Origin: Streptomyces polyasparticus
GTDB lineage: Bacteria; Actinomycetota; Actinomycetes; Streptomycetales; Streptomycetaceae
NCBI RefSeq assembly: GCF_014493765.1
Contig: NZ_JACTVJ010000010.1
Span: forward strand, 62,001 to 126,000
Length of the DNA stretch: 64,000 nucleotides
Direction: 5' to 3'
Every line of letters starts with the position of its first letter. Within the stretch, counting starts at the first letter, position 1. Shown in pieces: positions 43,350-52,330 of the stretch. Below the pieces are notes generated by a model, which made no database searches, was not told where the DNA came from, and saw nothing but the letters and a program-made list of their open reading frames with translations. The translations under genes were made by a program, and so were the position numbers.

Positions 43350-43808
43350 ATGCCCACCAACGCCAACGGCCTCGACGAACTGAAGTCCCTGAGCGGAGCC
43401 GACCTGGGCCGCACCGGATGGCTCGAGATCACCCAGGACCGGGTGAACACCTTCGCCGACGCCACCGACGACCACCAGTGGATCCACACGGATCCGCAGC
43501 GGGCCAAGGAGGGCCCCTTCGGCGGCCCCATCGCGCACGGCTATCTCACCCTCTCCCTCATCATCCCGCTCTTCGGCGAGCTCCTCGAGATCACCGGAGT
43601 GAAGATGAGCGTCAACTACGGCCTGGAGAAGGTCCGTTTCCCCAGCCCGGTCCCCGTCGGCGCGCGCATCCGCCTGCACGGCGTGGTCGGCACGGTGGAG
43701 GAGGTCAAGGGCGACGGCGTGCAGATGCCCCTGACGTTCACCGTCGAGGTGGAGGGCAACGCCAAGCCGGCCTGCGTCGCGGAGGCGGTGTACCGCCACT
43801 ACGCCTGA
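43350..43808 (+). CDS. MaoC-like (R)-specific enoyl-CoA hydratase
   Basis: A 152-residue hot-dog-fold MaoC protein. The hydratase motif is FADATDDHQWIHTDPQRAKE with catalytic Asp and His in the D-x4-H pattern, followed by GPFGGPIAHGYLTLSLIIPL. It would add water to an enoyl-CoA, feeding the SDR at 39881. AAAGGCAGG precedes the ATG. Confidence 0.9.
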   Translation: MPTNANGLDELKSLSGADLGRTGWLEITQDRVNTFADATDDHQWIHTDPQRAKEGPFGGPIAHGYLTLSLIIPLFGELLEITGVKMSVNYGLEKVRFPSPVPVGARIRLHGVVGTVEEVKGDGVQMPLTFTVEVEGNAKPACVAEAVYRHYA

Positions 43809-43907
43809 CGGGCCGGTACGCGCGAGCTGCGGTGCGGTGTGCGATTGCTGCCGGGCTGATCATGGCCAATGATCGATCTTGGTGGATCTTTCCGACTGAG
43901 ACCGAGG

Positions 43908-45407
43908 ATGCTCGTGCCCGGCACCGCACCGCGCCCAACCACAGAGCCCGCGCCCGCAGACGACCGGGCCTTCGTCGGACACCCCAGAGGCCTGCTGACG
44001 CTGTCCGGTCTCGAGGTCTGGGAGCGGTTCTCGTTCCTCGGGATGCAGGCGATCCTCGTCCTGTACTTCGCCGATGCCGTCACGAACGGCGGCATGGGCA
44101 TGGACGCCGGCACCGCCGCCTCCGTCTCGGCCGCCTACGGCACCCTCGTCTACCTGGTCTCCGTCGCCGGCGGCTGGCTCGCCGACCGGATCCTCGGCTC
44201 CTACCGGGCCGTCCTGTGGGGCGGCATCCTCATCGCCTGCGGCCACTACGCGATGGCCGTGCCCACCGACGCCATGACCTGGGTGGGCCTGGGTCTGATC
44301 AGCGCCGGCACCGGCCTGCTCAAGCCGAACGTGGCCACGATGGTCGGCAAGCTCTACCGCACCGACGACGACCGCCGCGACGCCGGCTTCGCGCTCTACT
44401 ACATGGGCATCAACATCGGCGCCTTCCTCGGCCCGCTGATCACCGGCTGGCTCGGCGAGCACCAGGGCTGGCACTGGGGATTCTCGGCCGCGGCGTTCGG
44501 CATGACCCTCGGTCTGATCCAGTACGTCGCCGGCCGCCGCCATCTGGCCGGACGCAAGCACACCGCCGAGTACGCCCTGCCCCCGCAGGCCATGCGCCGA
44601 GCCGTCCGGCTCATCGTGGCCGGTCTGCTCGCCTGCGCCGCGATCGCGGTGCTGCTCGCGGGCATCGGCTGGCTGACCATGGGCCGCTTCGTCGATCTGC
44701 TCACCCTGATCTCGGTGCTCGCGCCGATCGCGTACTTCGTCTGGATGTTCAAGAGCCCGCGCGTGAGCGGTGAGGAACGCGGACGGCTGCGCCCCTACGT
44801 CGTGCTCTTCCTCGCCTCCGTCGCCTTCAACTTCATCCTGTTCCAGGCGTATTCGACGATGATGCTGCTCGCCTCGACCAGCGCCGAGACGACGATCCTG
44901 GGCTTCGACTTCCCCGCGAGCTGGTACGCCTCCGCACTCGGCGCCTTCGAGGTGGCGCTCGCCCCCGTCGTGGCCGCCGTCTGGGTGCGCATGGGCCACC
45001 GTCAGCCGCACGCCTCCAACAAGATCGCGCTCGGTGTGGTTCTCGGCGGCCTGTCGTTCCTCCTGATGGTGCTGCCCACCTCCGGGCACAGCGGCGACTA
45101 CAAGATGGCCGCCTGGTGGATCGTCGGCTCCTATCTGCTGCTCGGCCTCGGCGACATCCTCCTGGAGACCTCCGGCATGTCCGCCACCTCCAAGCTGGCG
45201 CCCAAGGCCTTCGCGAGCCAGACCATGGCCCTGTGGTTCCTCTCGCTCGCCCTCGCCAACGGCATCCAGGCCCAGACCGTGAAGTTCTACGGCAAGGTCT
45301 CCGACCCCGTGTACTTCGGGGTCAACGGCGCCGTCGCGGTCGCGGTCGGCCTCGCCGTGATCGCCGCAGCGCCCTGGCTGCGCCGCACCATGCATCCCGT
45401 CCACTGA
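43908..45407 (+). CDS. POT/PTR-family proton-coupled peptide transporter
   Basis: About 499 residues with 12-14 hydrophobic segments. POT signatures are VWERFSFLGMQAILVLYFAD and ALYYMGINIGAFLGPLITGW; the ExxERFxYY motif appears as EVWERFSFLG. These carry di/tripeptides or peptide-like compounds. Start is uncertain: ATG 43908, or ATG 43869, whose extra residues look unlike the family. It stands between catabolic enzymes, so it may import a peptide-conjugated substrate alongside the ABC system. Confidence 0.88.
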   Translation: MLVPGTAPRPTTEPAPADDRAFVGHPRGLLTLSGLEVWERFSFLGMQAILVLYFADAVTNGGMGMDAGTAASVSAAYGTLVYLVSVAGGWLADRILGSYRAVLWGGILIACGHYAMAVPTDAMTWVGLGLISAGTGLLKPNVATMVGKLYRTDDDRRDAGFALYYMGINIGAFLGPLITGWLGEHQGWHWGFSAAAFGMTLGLIQYVAGRRHLAGRKHTAEYALPPQAMRRAVRLIVAGLLACAAIAVLLAGIGWLTMGRFVDLLTLISVLAPIAYFVWMFKSPRVSGEERGRLRPYVVLFLASVAFNFILFQAYSTMMLLASTSAETTILGFDFPASWYASALGAFEVALAPVVAAVWVRMGHRQPHASNKIALGVVLGGLSFLLMVLPTSGHSGDYKMAAWWIVGSYLLLGLGDILLETSGMSATSKLAPKAFASQTMALWFLSLALANGIQAQTVKFYGKVSDPVYFGVNGAVAVAVGLAVIAAAPWLRRTMHPVH

Positions 45408-45460
45408 CAGCTGCTCTGAGAGCCGCAACTCGCCGTCCGCCGAAAGCCATACAAGCCACA

Positions 45461-45493
45461 CGAGCCCCACGAGCCCCACGAGCCCCACGAGCC
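45461..45493. repeat. 9-bp tandem repeat before the second CocE gene
   Basis: CGAGCCCCA units at 45461, 45470, 45479 and a partial one at 45488. Another in-frame (multiple of three) minisatellite in the same gene string. Confidence 0.85.
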
Positions 45494-45506
45494 GTCCGAG
45501 GTCCCC

Positions 45507-47534
45507 ATGCGCATCCGCACCGACTTCCCGTACGAGACCACCCGCGAGGACCTCCGCATCCCGCTGCCCGACGGCACGCACCTGTACGCCCGCATCTGGC
45601 GCCCGGTCACCGAGGAGCCGGTGCCCGCGCTCCTGGAGTACCTGCCCTACCGGCTCAGCGACTGGACCGCGCCCCGCGACTGGCAGCGCCACCCCTGGTA
45701 CGCGGGGCACGGCTACGCCTCCGTCCGCGTCGACGTCCGCGGCCACGGCAACTCCGAGGGCCTGCCGGGCGACGAGTACGACGCCACCGAACTCGCCGAC
45801 GGGGTCGCCGTGGTGGAGTGGCTCGCGGCGCAGCCGTGGTGCACCGGCAAGGTCGGCATGCTCGGCATCTCCTGGGGCGGCTTCAACTCGCTCCAGATCG
45901 CGGCCCTCGCCCCCGAGCCCCTCAAGGCGGTCGTCACCGTCTGCTCCACCGACGACCGCTACGACAACGACGTCCACTACATGGGCGGCTCCGTACTCGC
46001 CGTGGACATGCACGCCTGGGCCGCCACCATGCTCGCCTTCGTGGCCCGCCCTCCGGACCCCGCCCACTTCGGCGAGGACTGGAAGCGGCAGTGGCTCACC
46101 CGCCTCGACGCCGTCGAGCCGTTCATCCACACCTGGCTCGCCCACCAGACCCGCGACGCCTACTGGGAGCACGGCAGCGTCTGCGAGGACTACTCCGCGG
46201 TCGAGGCCGCGGTGCTCGCCGTCGGCGGCTGGCACGATCCGTACCGGGACACAGTGCTGCGCCTCGTACAGCATCTGCCCGGAGAAGTACGGGGGTTGAT
46301 CGGCCCCTGGTCGCACCAGTACCCCGACCGTGGGCTGCCGCCCGGACCCGCCATCGGATTCCTGCAGGAGACACTGCGCTGGTGGGACCAGCACCTCAAG
46401 GGCATCGACACCGGTGTGCTGGACGAGCCGAAGCTCCGTTCGTGGATCAGCGAGGCGCATCCGCCGGCCACCGTGTACGAGGAGTTGGCGGGCAGCTGGG
46501 TCGGCGACCCCTCCTGGCCCTCACCGCACGTGACGATGACCCGGCTCGCCCTGGACGCCGAGCTGACCGGCGGCCGCGTCCCCTCCGACGACCCCTGGGT
46601 ACGCGTCCGCTCCCCGCAGCACACCGGCCTCGACGCGGGCCGCTTCTTCCCCTTCGGCAACGACGCGGATCTGCCGCCCGACCAGCGCGAGGAGGACGGC
46701 CGCTCGGTCTGCTTCGACTCGGCACCACTCGGGCACGCCCAGGCGATTCTCGGCCGCCCCCGTGTCACCCTGCGGCTGCGCTGCCCGGCACCGCACGGGC
46801 GGGTGATCGTCCGGCTCTGCGAAGTGGGTCCGGACGGTGCGTCGACGCTGATCACCCGCGGTGTACTGAACCTCGCCGCACGCGAGGGCCGGGACAAGGC
46901 CCTCGCCTGGCAGCCCGGCACGATCGAAAAGGTGTCCTTCGAGCTGAACGCCATCGGCCACCGCTTCGCCCCGGGCAACCGGCTGCGCCTCGCGCTCTCC
47001 TCGTCGTACTGGCCGTGGATCTGGCCGGACGCGGAGGGCATGGGCTGGAGCGTGGACGTCACCGCGAGCCGCCTCGAACTGCCCGTGCGCACGCCGCCAT
47101 CGGACGAACCGGTGGTGGCCTTCGACGCGCCCGAACAGTCCGCACCGCTCGGCGTGGTCTTCCCGTCCGGGACGGCCACTGCGCGTCCCGAGCGCACAGT
47201 GGTACGTTACGTCGCGCGCGGCACCTGGCGCCTGGAGGTCGATCCCAGGTACGGCGGCACCCGCGTGTACCCCGACGGCCTGGAGTTCACGGAGGACGCC
47301 CTGGAGACGTACGAGATCCAGGAAGGCGATCCGCTCAGCGCCCGCACCCGCTCCGACTGGTCGGTCCGGCTGCGGCGCCCCGACTCCGCATGGGACGCCC
47401 GCGTCCGGACCCGCTCCGAAATCACCTGCACGGCAACGGAGTTCATCACGACCGACGAGCTCACCTGCCAGGACGGCGACGAGACCGTCTTTCACCGCAC
47501 CTGGCAGAAACGCATCCCGCGCACGGCGGGCTGA
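45507..47534 (+). CDS. CocE/NonD-family hydrolase (second)
   Basis: A 675-residue hydrolase, longer than the copy at 25485. Nucleophile elbow GISWGG (Ser122), oxyanion region YLPYRLSDWTAPRD, catalytic His in GPWSHQYPDRG, then the C-terminal beta-sandwich (VTLRLRCPAPHGRVIVRL). An extra domain of about 130 residues at the end (VRYVARGTWRLEVDPRYGGT) distinguishes it. No signal peptide. It is probably an esterase or amidase for a different conjugate in the same pathway. Confidence 0.88.
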   Translation: MRIRTDFPYETTREDLRIPLPDGTHLYARIWRPVTEEPVPALLEYLPYRLSDWTAPRDWQRHPWYAGHGYASVRVDVRGHGNSEGLPGDEYDATELADGVAVVEWLAAQPWCTGKVGMLGISWGGFNSLQIAALAPEPLKAVVTVCSTDDRYDNDVHYMGGSVLAVDMHAWAATMLAFVARPPDPAHFGEDWKRQWLTRLDAVEPFIHTWLAHQTRDAYWEHGSVCEDYSAVEAAVLAVGGWHDPYRDTVLRLVQHLPGEVRGLIGPWSHQYPDRGLPPGPAIGFLQETLRWWDQHLKGIDTGVLDEPKLRSWISEAHPPATVYEELAGSWVGDPSWPSPHVTMTRLALDAELTGGRVPSDDPWVRVRSPQHTGLDAGRFFPFGNDADLPPDQREEDGRSVCFDSAPLGHAQAILGRPRVTLRLRCPAPHGRVIVRLCEVGPDGASTLITRGVLNLAAREGRDKALAWQPGTIEKVSFELNAIGHRFAPGNRLRLALSSSYWPWIWPDAEGMGWSVDVTASRLELPVRTPPSDEPVVAFDAPEQSAPLGVVFPSGTATARPERTVVRYVARGTWRLEVDPRYGGTRVYPDGLEFTEDALETYEIQEGDPLSARTRSDWSVRLRRPDSAWDARVRTRSEITCTATEFITTDELTCQDGDETVFHRTWQKRIPRTAG

Positions 47535-47551
47535 TACCCGCTGGGTCCCGC

Positions 47552-48109
47552 TTACACGACGGCCGGAACCGCACCGCGTGCGGCGCCGCTCGTCCGGGCG
47601 CGCCTGGCCGCCAGGACGGTCATCGTCAGTGCCAGCGCCGCGTACGAGGCGATGAGTGCGATACGGATCCAGTTGGTGTCCATGTACTGGGTGTACGAGG
47701 GGTGCAGCGTCCCGTCGGCCAGCCGGACGCTGCCGGCCTCCCGGACCTCTTCGGCCCACGCGCCCCACATCCAGATCCGTGTCACGAACACCGACAGCTG
47801 CAGGGCTGCGGTGGTGGCGAGCATCCAGCGCGGGACGCCCGGAGGCCTGAGCACCAGCAGAGCCAGGGTGCAGACCAGCCCGAACACCCCCACCGGAATG
47901 ACGGTGACATCGCTGAGCAGCTCGTAGCCGGAGTCGAAGGACTCCATCGCGCCGGGCTCGATGAAGCGCAGAGCGCGGTGGTGCATATGGGTCATCAGCG
48001 TGAGACCCGCGCCGAAGGCCGTGAGCGTGGTGAGCAGAGCGAGGAGCGGAAGGGAGAGGGGCTGAAGAGAGCGGAGCGGAACAGCGAGGCGTTCTCGCAT
48101 CGGGCACAT
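47552..48109 (-). CDS. four-helix membrane protein of unknown function
   Basis: A 185-residue protein with four hydrophobic segments: LLALLTTLTAFGAGLTLMTH, VTVIPVGVFGLVCTLALLVL, MLATTAALQLSVFVTRIWMW and IALIASYAALALTMTVLAAR. The extracytoplasmic loop contains LHPSYTQYMDTNWIRI. It may start at ATG 48100. No family was recognised. It is convergent with the CocE gene, 17 bases apart. Confidence 0.75.
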   Translation of the reverse strand: MCPMRERLAVPLRSLQPLSLPLLALLTTLTAFGAGLTLMTHMHHRALRFIEPGAMESFDSGYELLSDVTVIPVGVFGLVCTLALLVLRPPGVPRWMLATTAALQLSVFVTRIWMWGAWAEEVREAGSVRLADGTLHPSYTQYMDTNWIRIALIASYAALALTMTVLAARRARTSGAARGAVPAVV

Positions 48110-48305
48110 CCCAACTGGCCGGCAGGGCCTCCTGGTTGTGGAGATTCCAGGATCCGGGCCGGGATGCGGCGGATCGTCGGGCGGCAGGGGGAGTTCACCG
48201 CTGCTCCCGGGGGAGCACGTCGCAGGCGCGTACCCCAGGGGGAGGCTGCTGCCGACGCAGCGCGCTCAGGGGGTCGCCCCCCCCGGCCGGCGCACCCCCG
48301 CCTCG

Positions 48306-48455
48306 TCACCCGTCGCGGTCGGCCAGCGCGCCTCGCTCGTCGCCGCGCAGCCGTAGCAGCTGACGCAGCAGATCGGCGCGGCGCAGCAGTGCCTCGACCA
48401 TCTCGGCCCGGCTTCCCGCCGGCACCGGAATCCGGTCGGGGCTGAAGATCTCCAC
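48306..48455 (-). CDS. 49-residue small protein
   Basis: GTG at 48453-48455 starts a frame reading VEIFSPDRIPVPAGSRAEMV, then EALLRRADLLRQLLRLRGDE. It has AAAGGGG nine bases upstream and strong helical, leucine-repeat character. No known domain. It is a good candidate for a real small protein because codon use is natural and an amphipathic helix is clear. Confidence 0.45.
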   Translation of the reverse strand: MEIFSPDRIPVPAGSRAEMVEALLRRADLLRQLLRLRGDERGALADRDG

Positions 48456-48591
48456 TTGGCGCTGCCCCTTTCGCGGCCGTTGTCCCTACCTGCAGGTAAA
48501 GACACCTCAGCAGGCGCGAGGGTTGTACGGGACATGATCGCAAGCGCGGCTCTGCTGCTGGTGGATCAAGGTCGTGCCAGCTGTCGTACGG

Positions 48592-49078
48592 TCAGTCGGC
48601 GAGGATCCGCTCCACTCCCTCCCGATGGCTCGTGACCTGGAACTCGGGAAAGCGGGCCGCGAACTTGGAGCTGTCGAAGACGTTGTCGTCAGAACTCGGA
48701 CGCTCGGCCGATCAGCGCTTCGACGCGGCCGGCCCGCATGGCCTCCAGCAGCATGGTGGCGATCTGCGCGCGGACCCGCCCCTTGCGTCCGCCCGGCGCG
48801 AATGCTGTCGACTCGGTCTGGGGCGTGGACGTTCCGGGATCCATGTAGGTGTTGTCGAAGAAGACGAGCTTCGTGCCGTGTTCTGTGCAGGCGTCGATGA
48901 CGTTGCGCATCATGACGGGGAACTGTCGCTCCCACAGCTGCGAGTCCAGGGGCAGGCCGACGGTGAGGTAGGCGATGTCGCTGCCCGCGACAGCACGGCT
49001 GGTGGCGTCGGCGTCGGTGAGGTCCCCGGCCACGAGCTCGTCGGCGATCGGCCCGCCGGCGCCGAGAACGGTCTGCAT
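48592..49078 (-). pseudogene. NAD-dependent epimerase remnant with two deletions
   Basis: The frame opens MQTVLGAGGPIADELVAG, like SDR epimerases, but jumps at once to DLTDADATSRAVAGSDIAYL, omitting about 20-25 residues. It continues normally (GLPLDSQLWERQFPVMMRNV, LVFFDNTYMDPGTSTPQTES) to IGRASEF and then a stop. The adjacent frame directly resumes with the family's C-terminus (DDNVFDSSKFAARFPEFQVT) ending at 48592. About 120-130 residues between are missing. Both ends survive, so an original gene of about 300 codons was reduced. Confidence 0.72.
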
Positions 49079-49092
49079 GGGGTCTCCTCGAG

Positions 49093-49312
49093 ATGGATGG
49101 CGACAAGCTGGTCCCGTACAACGCCGAGGAGGCGGCCAAGCAGCGCGGCGCGCTCCACGAGAAGGCGACCCTGCCCTTCGGCCCTGCCCTTCGTCTCCTA
49201 CGTCGTCACCGACGGCAATCTCGTCACCGGCCAGAACCCGGGCTCAGCCAAGGCCACAGCCAAGAAGGTCGTCGAAGCCCTCGAGGGCAACGCGTCGAGG
49301 AGGCGAGGCTGA
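49093..49312 (+). pseudogene. DJ-1/PfpI-family C-terminal remnant, frameshifted
   Basis: The first frame (MDGDKLVPYNAEEAAKQRGA, then LHEKATLPFG) and, one frame over, VSYVVTDGNLVTGQNPGSAK followed by ATAKKVVEALEG, together match the last third of type 1 glutamine amidotransferase-like proteins. GNLVTGQNP is their characteristic ending. The cysteine-containing catalytic part is absent. Divergent from the epimerase remnant; both look like debris of one former pair. Confidence 0.55.
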
Positions 49313-49608
49313 GCCGGGACGCGGTGCTTCCGTGACCGAAGGTCCCGGCTCGACGGGGCGGTGGCGCCGCCGAACCGGTCGACACCCGGGACACCCTTGC
49401 TCGTCCCCTCCGTGATGCGCCTGCACTGGGATCACCACCGCCGCCGCCAGGGCCCGGGACAGGATCCTGTGCGGCGGCAACCAGAGCGTCAGCTCAGAAG
49501 TCCCTCAAGTGCCTGTCGGGGGAATGATGTTCTCTGATCGAATCCATGGTGACCGGGGGCGATGCCACAGAGGGCGGGGCGCCGTGGGCGAGTGCGGAGG
49601 TGTGCGGG

Positions 49609-49833
49609 ATGGCCAAAGCGGTACGTGCGGCGCTGGGTGACACGTGGATCACCTGTCAGGTCTGCCGCAGCGATGTCTTCCGTGAGCGGGGTGTCAAGCT
49701 CAACAGCTCCGGCATGGAGTTCATGAACCTGGCGTGGGCGGACGAGACGGCGACCGGGTTGATCTGCTGGCGCTGCGGCTATGTGCACCTGTTCGTGAAC
49801 CGGGAGATCCAACTCCACCGGGTGAAGGCCTGA
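49609..49833 (+). CDS. small zinc-ribbon protein
   Basis: A 74-residue protein: ALGDTWITCQVCRSDVFRER, then MEFMNLAWADETATGLICWR and CGYVHLFVNREIQL. The CQVC and CWRC pairs, about 40 residues apart, form a zinc ribbon. ATG 49609 has GGAGG nine bases before; an earlier in-frame ATG (49546) adds a weak extension. The function is unknown. It ends at a strong hairpin. Confidence 0.7.
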   Translation: MAKAVRAALGDTWITCQVCRSDVFRERGVKLNSSGMEFMNLAWADETATGLICWRCGYVHLFVNREIQLHRVKA

Positions 49834-49858
49834 CGGGAGCCCGGGCACCGGCTGCAGC

Positions 49859-49889
49859 GGAGGGCGCCCCAAGGAATGGGACGCCCTCC
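49859..49889. terminator. hairpin terminator between convergent genes
   Basis: GGAGGGCGCCCC (49859-49870) pairs with GGGACGCCCTCC (49878-49889), one mismatch, loop of 7. Outer CCGGGCAC/GTGCCCGG repeats flank it. Confidence 0.75.
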
Positions 49890-49897
49890 CGGGCACG

Positions 49898-52330
49898 TCA
49901 GGTGCCCGGCTTGTAGCCCAGGATGAACGTCACCGGCTCACCCGAGCCCGGATTTCCGGGCGTGCTCGGCTTCGCGAGCGAATAGACGGGAGCGCCGACG
50001 GCGCTCAGCGCCTCCTTCGCCTTCTCGGCGTTGTCCGCCGCTCCGTAGAAGAGGTCGAACTGACCCTGCACTCCGACGCCCGGCGTGCCCGTCACCGGTT
50101 CCATCGGGACGTTCACATCGAGCAGGGCGCCACCGTCGTAGGGACCCTCGTCGGTGAAGGAACCTTCCTTGAGGTACTTGGTGCGTCCGGACGCCGGGTC
50201 GGGGTCGCCCCGGCCGTGGTCACTGGAGTACTCGACCAGCTCGTGATCGGCCTTGACCGTGACGTACTCGTTCACCGGGGTCGGTTCCACATCCCAGTCG
50301 ACGACCCGCCGGTAGGTGATGTGCGGTGTATCGGCCGGCGGTGCCTCGGACGTGATGGTGACCTTGACGTCGTACAGCGAACTGCGTGACGACGGCCTGA
50401 ACTCGTGGGTCACGGTCACCGGATAGTCCGTACCGGTCAGGCGAACCTTCGAGACCACGTGGTGGTCCGTGGCGACGAACTGTGTGACCTCCGCGTTGGG
50501 GGAGAGGCCCTTCAGGCCGTGTGCCCAGCCGCTCCACTGCCCGACACCGCCGGGCGGAGTCACCTCGATGCCCCAGCCCTCGCAGAGACAGCCGACCGCC
50601 GAAACCCCTTCCATGTTGGTGGCCTTGTGCCGCAGCCCGAGGTCCGTTGTCTTCGTCCCTGCGCTGGGCGGGCTGCCGGGCGTGATGAGATTGCCGCCCG
50701 GCTGTACGCCGATCTCGATGCCGGAGTTGCCGACCACACCGCCGAAGCGCGTGGTGTACCGGGTCTCCCAGTGGCCCTTCTCCTCGTCCTCGTCGAACTC
50801 GCCATGGCTGATCATCAGTGTCACGACATGGCATTTTCCGCCGATACGGGTGCTCACTGTCTCGTCCTGCCCCCGTGCGGTCCTGTCGGGGGCGAAGCAA
50901 CGGCGGGGGATGGTCTCCCAGTTGACGACCGTGAAGCTCAGCCGCTTGTCCTCGTCCTGCGTGGTGCGTACGTCCATGTTCCACAGGTCGGAGGGCTTGG
51001 TGCTGCCGATGAGATCGACGTAATGCACGCCGCCGTACTCGACGGTGGCGTCTCCTGATGCCTGCCCGGTGTCCTGAGCCAGGGTGACCGTGTCGTGGGC
51101 GGGGCGTGCCACGGCGAAGGTGCCGTCCGAGCCGGTGCCGCTCAGCGCCTGGCACCAGTCGGAGACATCCGGGTCCTTGTAGTGCCACGTACCGGAGTCC
51201 GAGGCCGAACCGGTCCCGCACATCTGGTAGTTGGCGACTCCGAACGCACGTATCTCCTCATGCAGATCCGCGCCGTACTCGTCCTTGAGCATGTCCCGGA
51301 TCTCGGTCTGCCCGTCCGGGAACCAGGCGTCGCTGATCCGCTCCCACGACTTGCGGATGGACTCGGCCCCGAACCGCTCCTCCATGAACTCGGCGAAGAT
51401 GAAAGCCCCGTACTGCCGTCCCTCGCCCCAGCCGTCCCAGGCGGTCAGCGCCTCGTCCGGCCGTTGGAAGAACAAGTCCAGGCTCTTCGCGTAGTCGTCG
51501 CTCTGCGCGGAGGGCATGTGCGGATCGTCCTTCATCGCCTGGTGGGCGCCCCATTCCGCGGTCGCCTCCATCCAGGAGTTGAGGCTCTTCAGATTGAAGA
51601 GCAGGCTCGCTCCGATGTGCTTGTACTGCATGGAGTGGAACAGCTCATGCCGCGGCAGATAGAACTCATCGGCCTCCTGCCCCGCGCTCCACTTGGAGCC
51701 CATGTGGATCACATTGGCGTCGGCCACCTCGTAGGGCTGTACGGCCCCGGTGCCGGGAGGCGCGTGCTCCGAACCGATGAACACCGCGACCCGCTTGTCA
51801 TGATCGTCCCTCGGCTCATACCCCAAGCCGGCGTATGCGGCGTAGGCGTACTCGAAGGACCGCCCCATCCGGTCCACGTAGTTCGGCACTCCGTTGCCCG
51901 GCACATCGCCGACCGCCGAGTTCCCCGCGCCGTCGTAGGGGTTGGTGTCGTTCTCGCCGCCGAGGAAGTAGATGAGGCTGAAGTTGGCGGTGTTGTACGT
52001 GCACCGCTGGCCGGAATCCCACTTCGGCCCGCATTCCGGGGCTGCTCCTTGCAGCGCGGCGTTCAGGTCGCCGGCCGCGGGTCTCTGCTCCTCGGGATCG
52101 CGCGCGATGATGGGCGCCAACTCATCGGCGCCGCCGAGGCGGTTCTGCACACTGCGGCGGACCGGATGCGGCAGTTTTCCGAGCTCCCGGCCGAGCGCCA
52201 TGGCCAGGATCGTCTCCTGCTGTGCCGGCAGGCTTTCGTCCCGGTACCGCTGCGGGACCCCTCCCTGGTAGCCGAGTTTGGCGTACGCGTGGTTGACGAA
52301 CGCCTCCTCCTGCAGCCGCCCCGAGCGCAC
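49898..52330 (-). CDS. MXAN_6640-like putative metalloprotease, start unclear
   Basis: An 810-residue protein with the zinc motif HELFH in FYLPRHELFHSMQYKH and a downstream Glu ligand candidate in SWMEATAEWGAHQAM, as in gluzincin-like MXAN_6640 proteases. Upstream lies a region with NYVDRMGRSFEYAYAAY; the C-terminal half is beta-rich, with cysteines (CFAPDR, CHVVTL, GCLCEGWG), as expected for an exported protein. No signal peptide is encoded from GTG 52330. The conserved-looking frame continues upstream to about 52480 without any ATG, GTG or TTG. So the true 5' end is either frameshifted or lost. It lies downstream of TerB, separated by a strong terminator. Confidence 0.65.
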   Translation of the reverse strand: MRSGRLQEEAFVNHAYAKLGYQGGVPQRYRDESLPAQQETILAMALGRELGKLPHPVRRSVQNRLGGADELAPIIARDPEEQRPAAGDLNAALQGAAPECGPKWDSGQRCTYNTANFSLIYFLGGENDTNPYDGAGNSAVGDVPGNGVPNYVDRMGRSFEYAYAAYAGLGYEPRDDHDKRVAVFIGSEHAPPGTGAVQPYEVADANVIHMGSKWSAGQEADEFYLPRHELFHSMQYKHIGASLLFNLKSLNSWMEATAEWGAHQAMKDDPHMPSAQSDDYAKSLDLFFQRPDEALTAWDGWGEGRQYGAFIFAEFMEERFGAESIRKSWERISDAWFPDGQTEIRDMLKDEYGADLHEEIRAFGVANYQMCGTGSASDSGTWHYKDPDVSDWCQALSGTGSDGTFAVARPAHDTVTLAQDTGQASGDATVEYGGVHYVDLIGSTKPSDLWNMDVRTTQDEDKRLSFTVVNWETIPRRCFAPDRTARGQDETVSTRIGGKCHVVTLMISHGEFDEDEEKGHWETRYTTRFGGVVGNSGIEIGVQPGGNLITPGSPPSAGTKTTDLGLRHKATNMEGVSAVGCLCEGWGIEVTPPGGVGQWSGWAHGLKGLSPNAEVTQFVATDHHVVSKVRLTGTDYPVTVTHEFRPSSRSSLYDVKVTITSEAPPADTPHITYRRVVDWDVEPTPVNEYVTVKADHELVEYSSDHGRGDPDPASGRTKYLKEGSFTDEGPYDGGALLDVNVPMEPVTGTPGVGVQGQFDLFYGAADNAEKAKEALSAVGAPVYSLAKPSTPGNPGSGEPVTFILGYKPGT

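Noticed and set aside
43860-46460. 866-codon minus-strand frame
   Set aside because: Antisense to the POT transporter and CocE gene; low-complexity Gly/Ala/Arg composition.
45116-48445. 1109-codon open frame on the plus strand
   Set aside because: Arg/Pro/His-rich shadow of the POT, CocE and membrane protein genes, without domain content.
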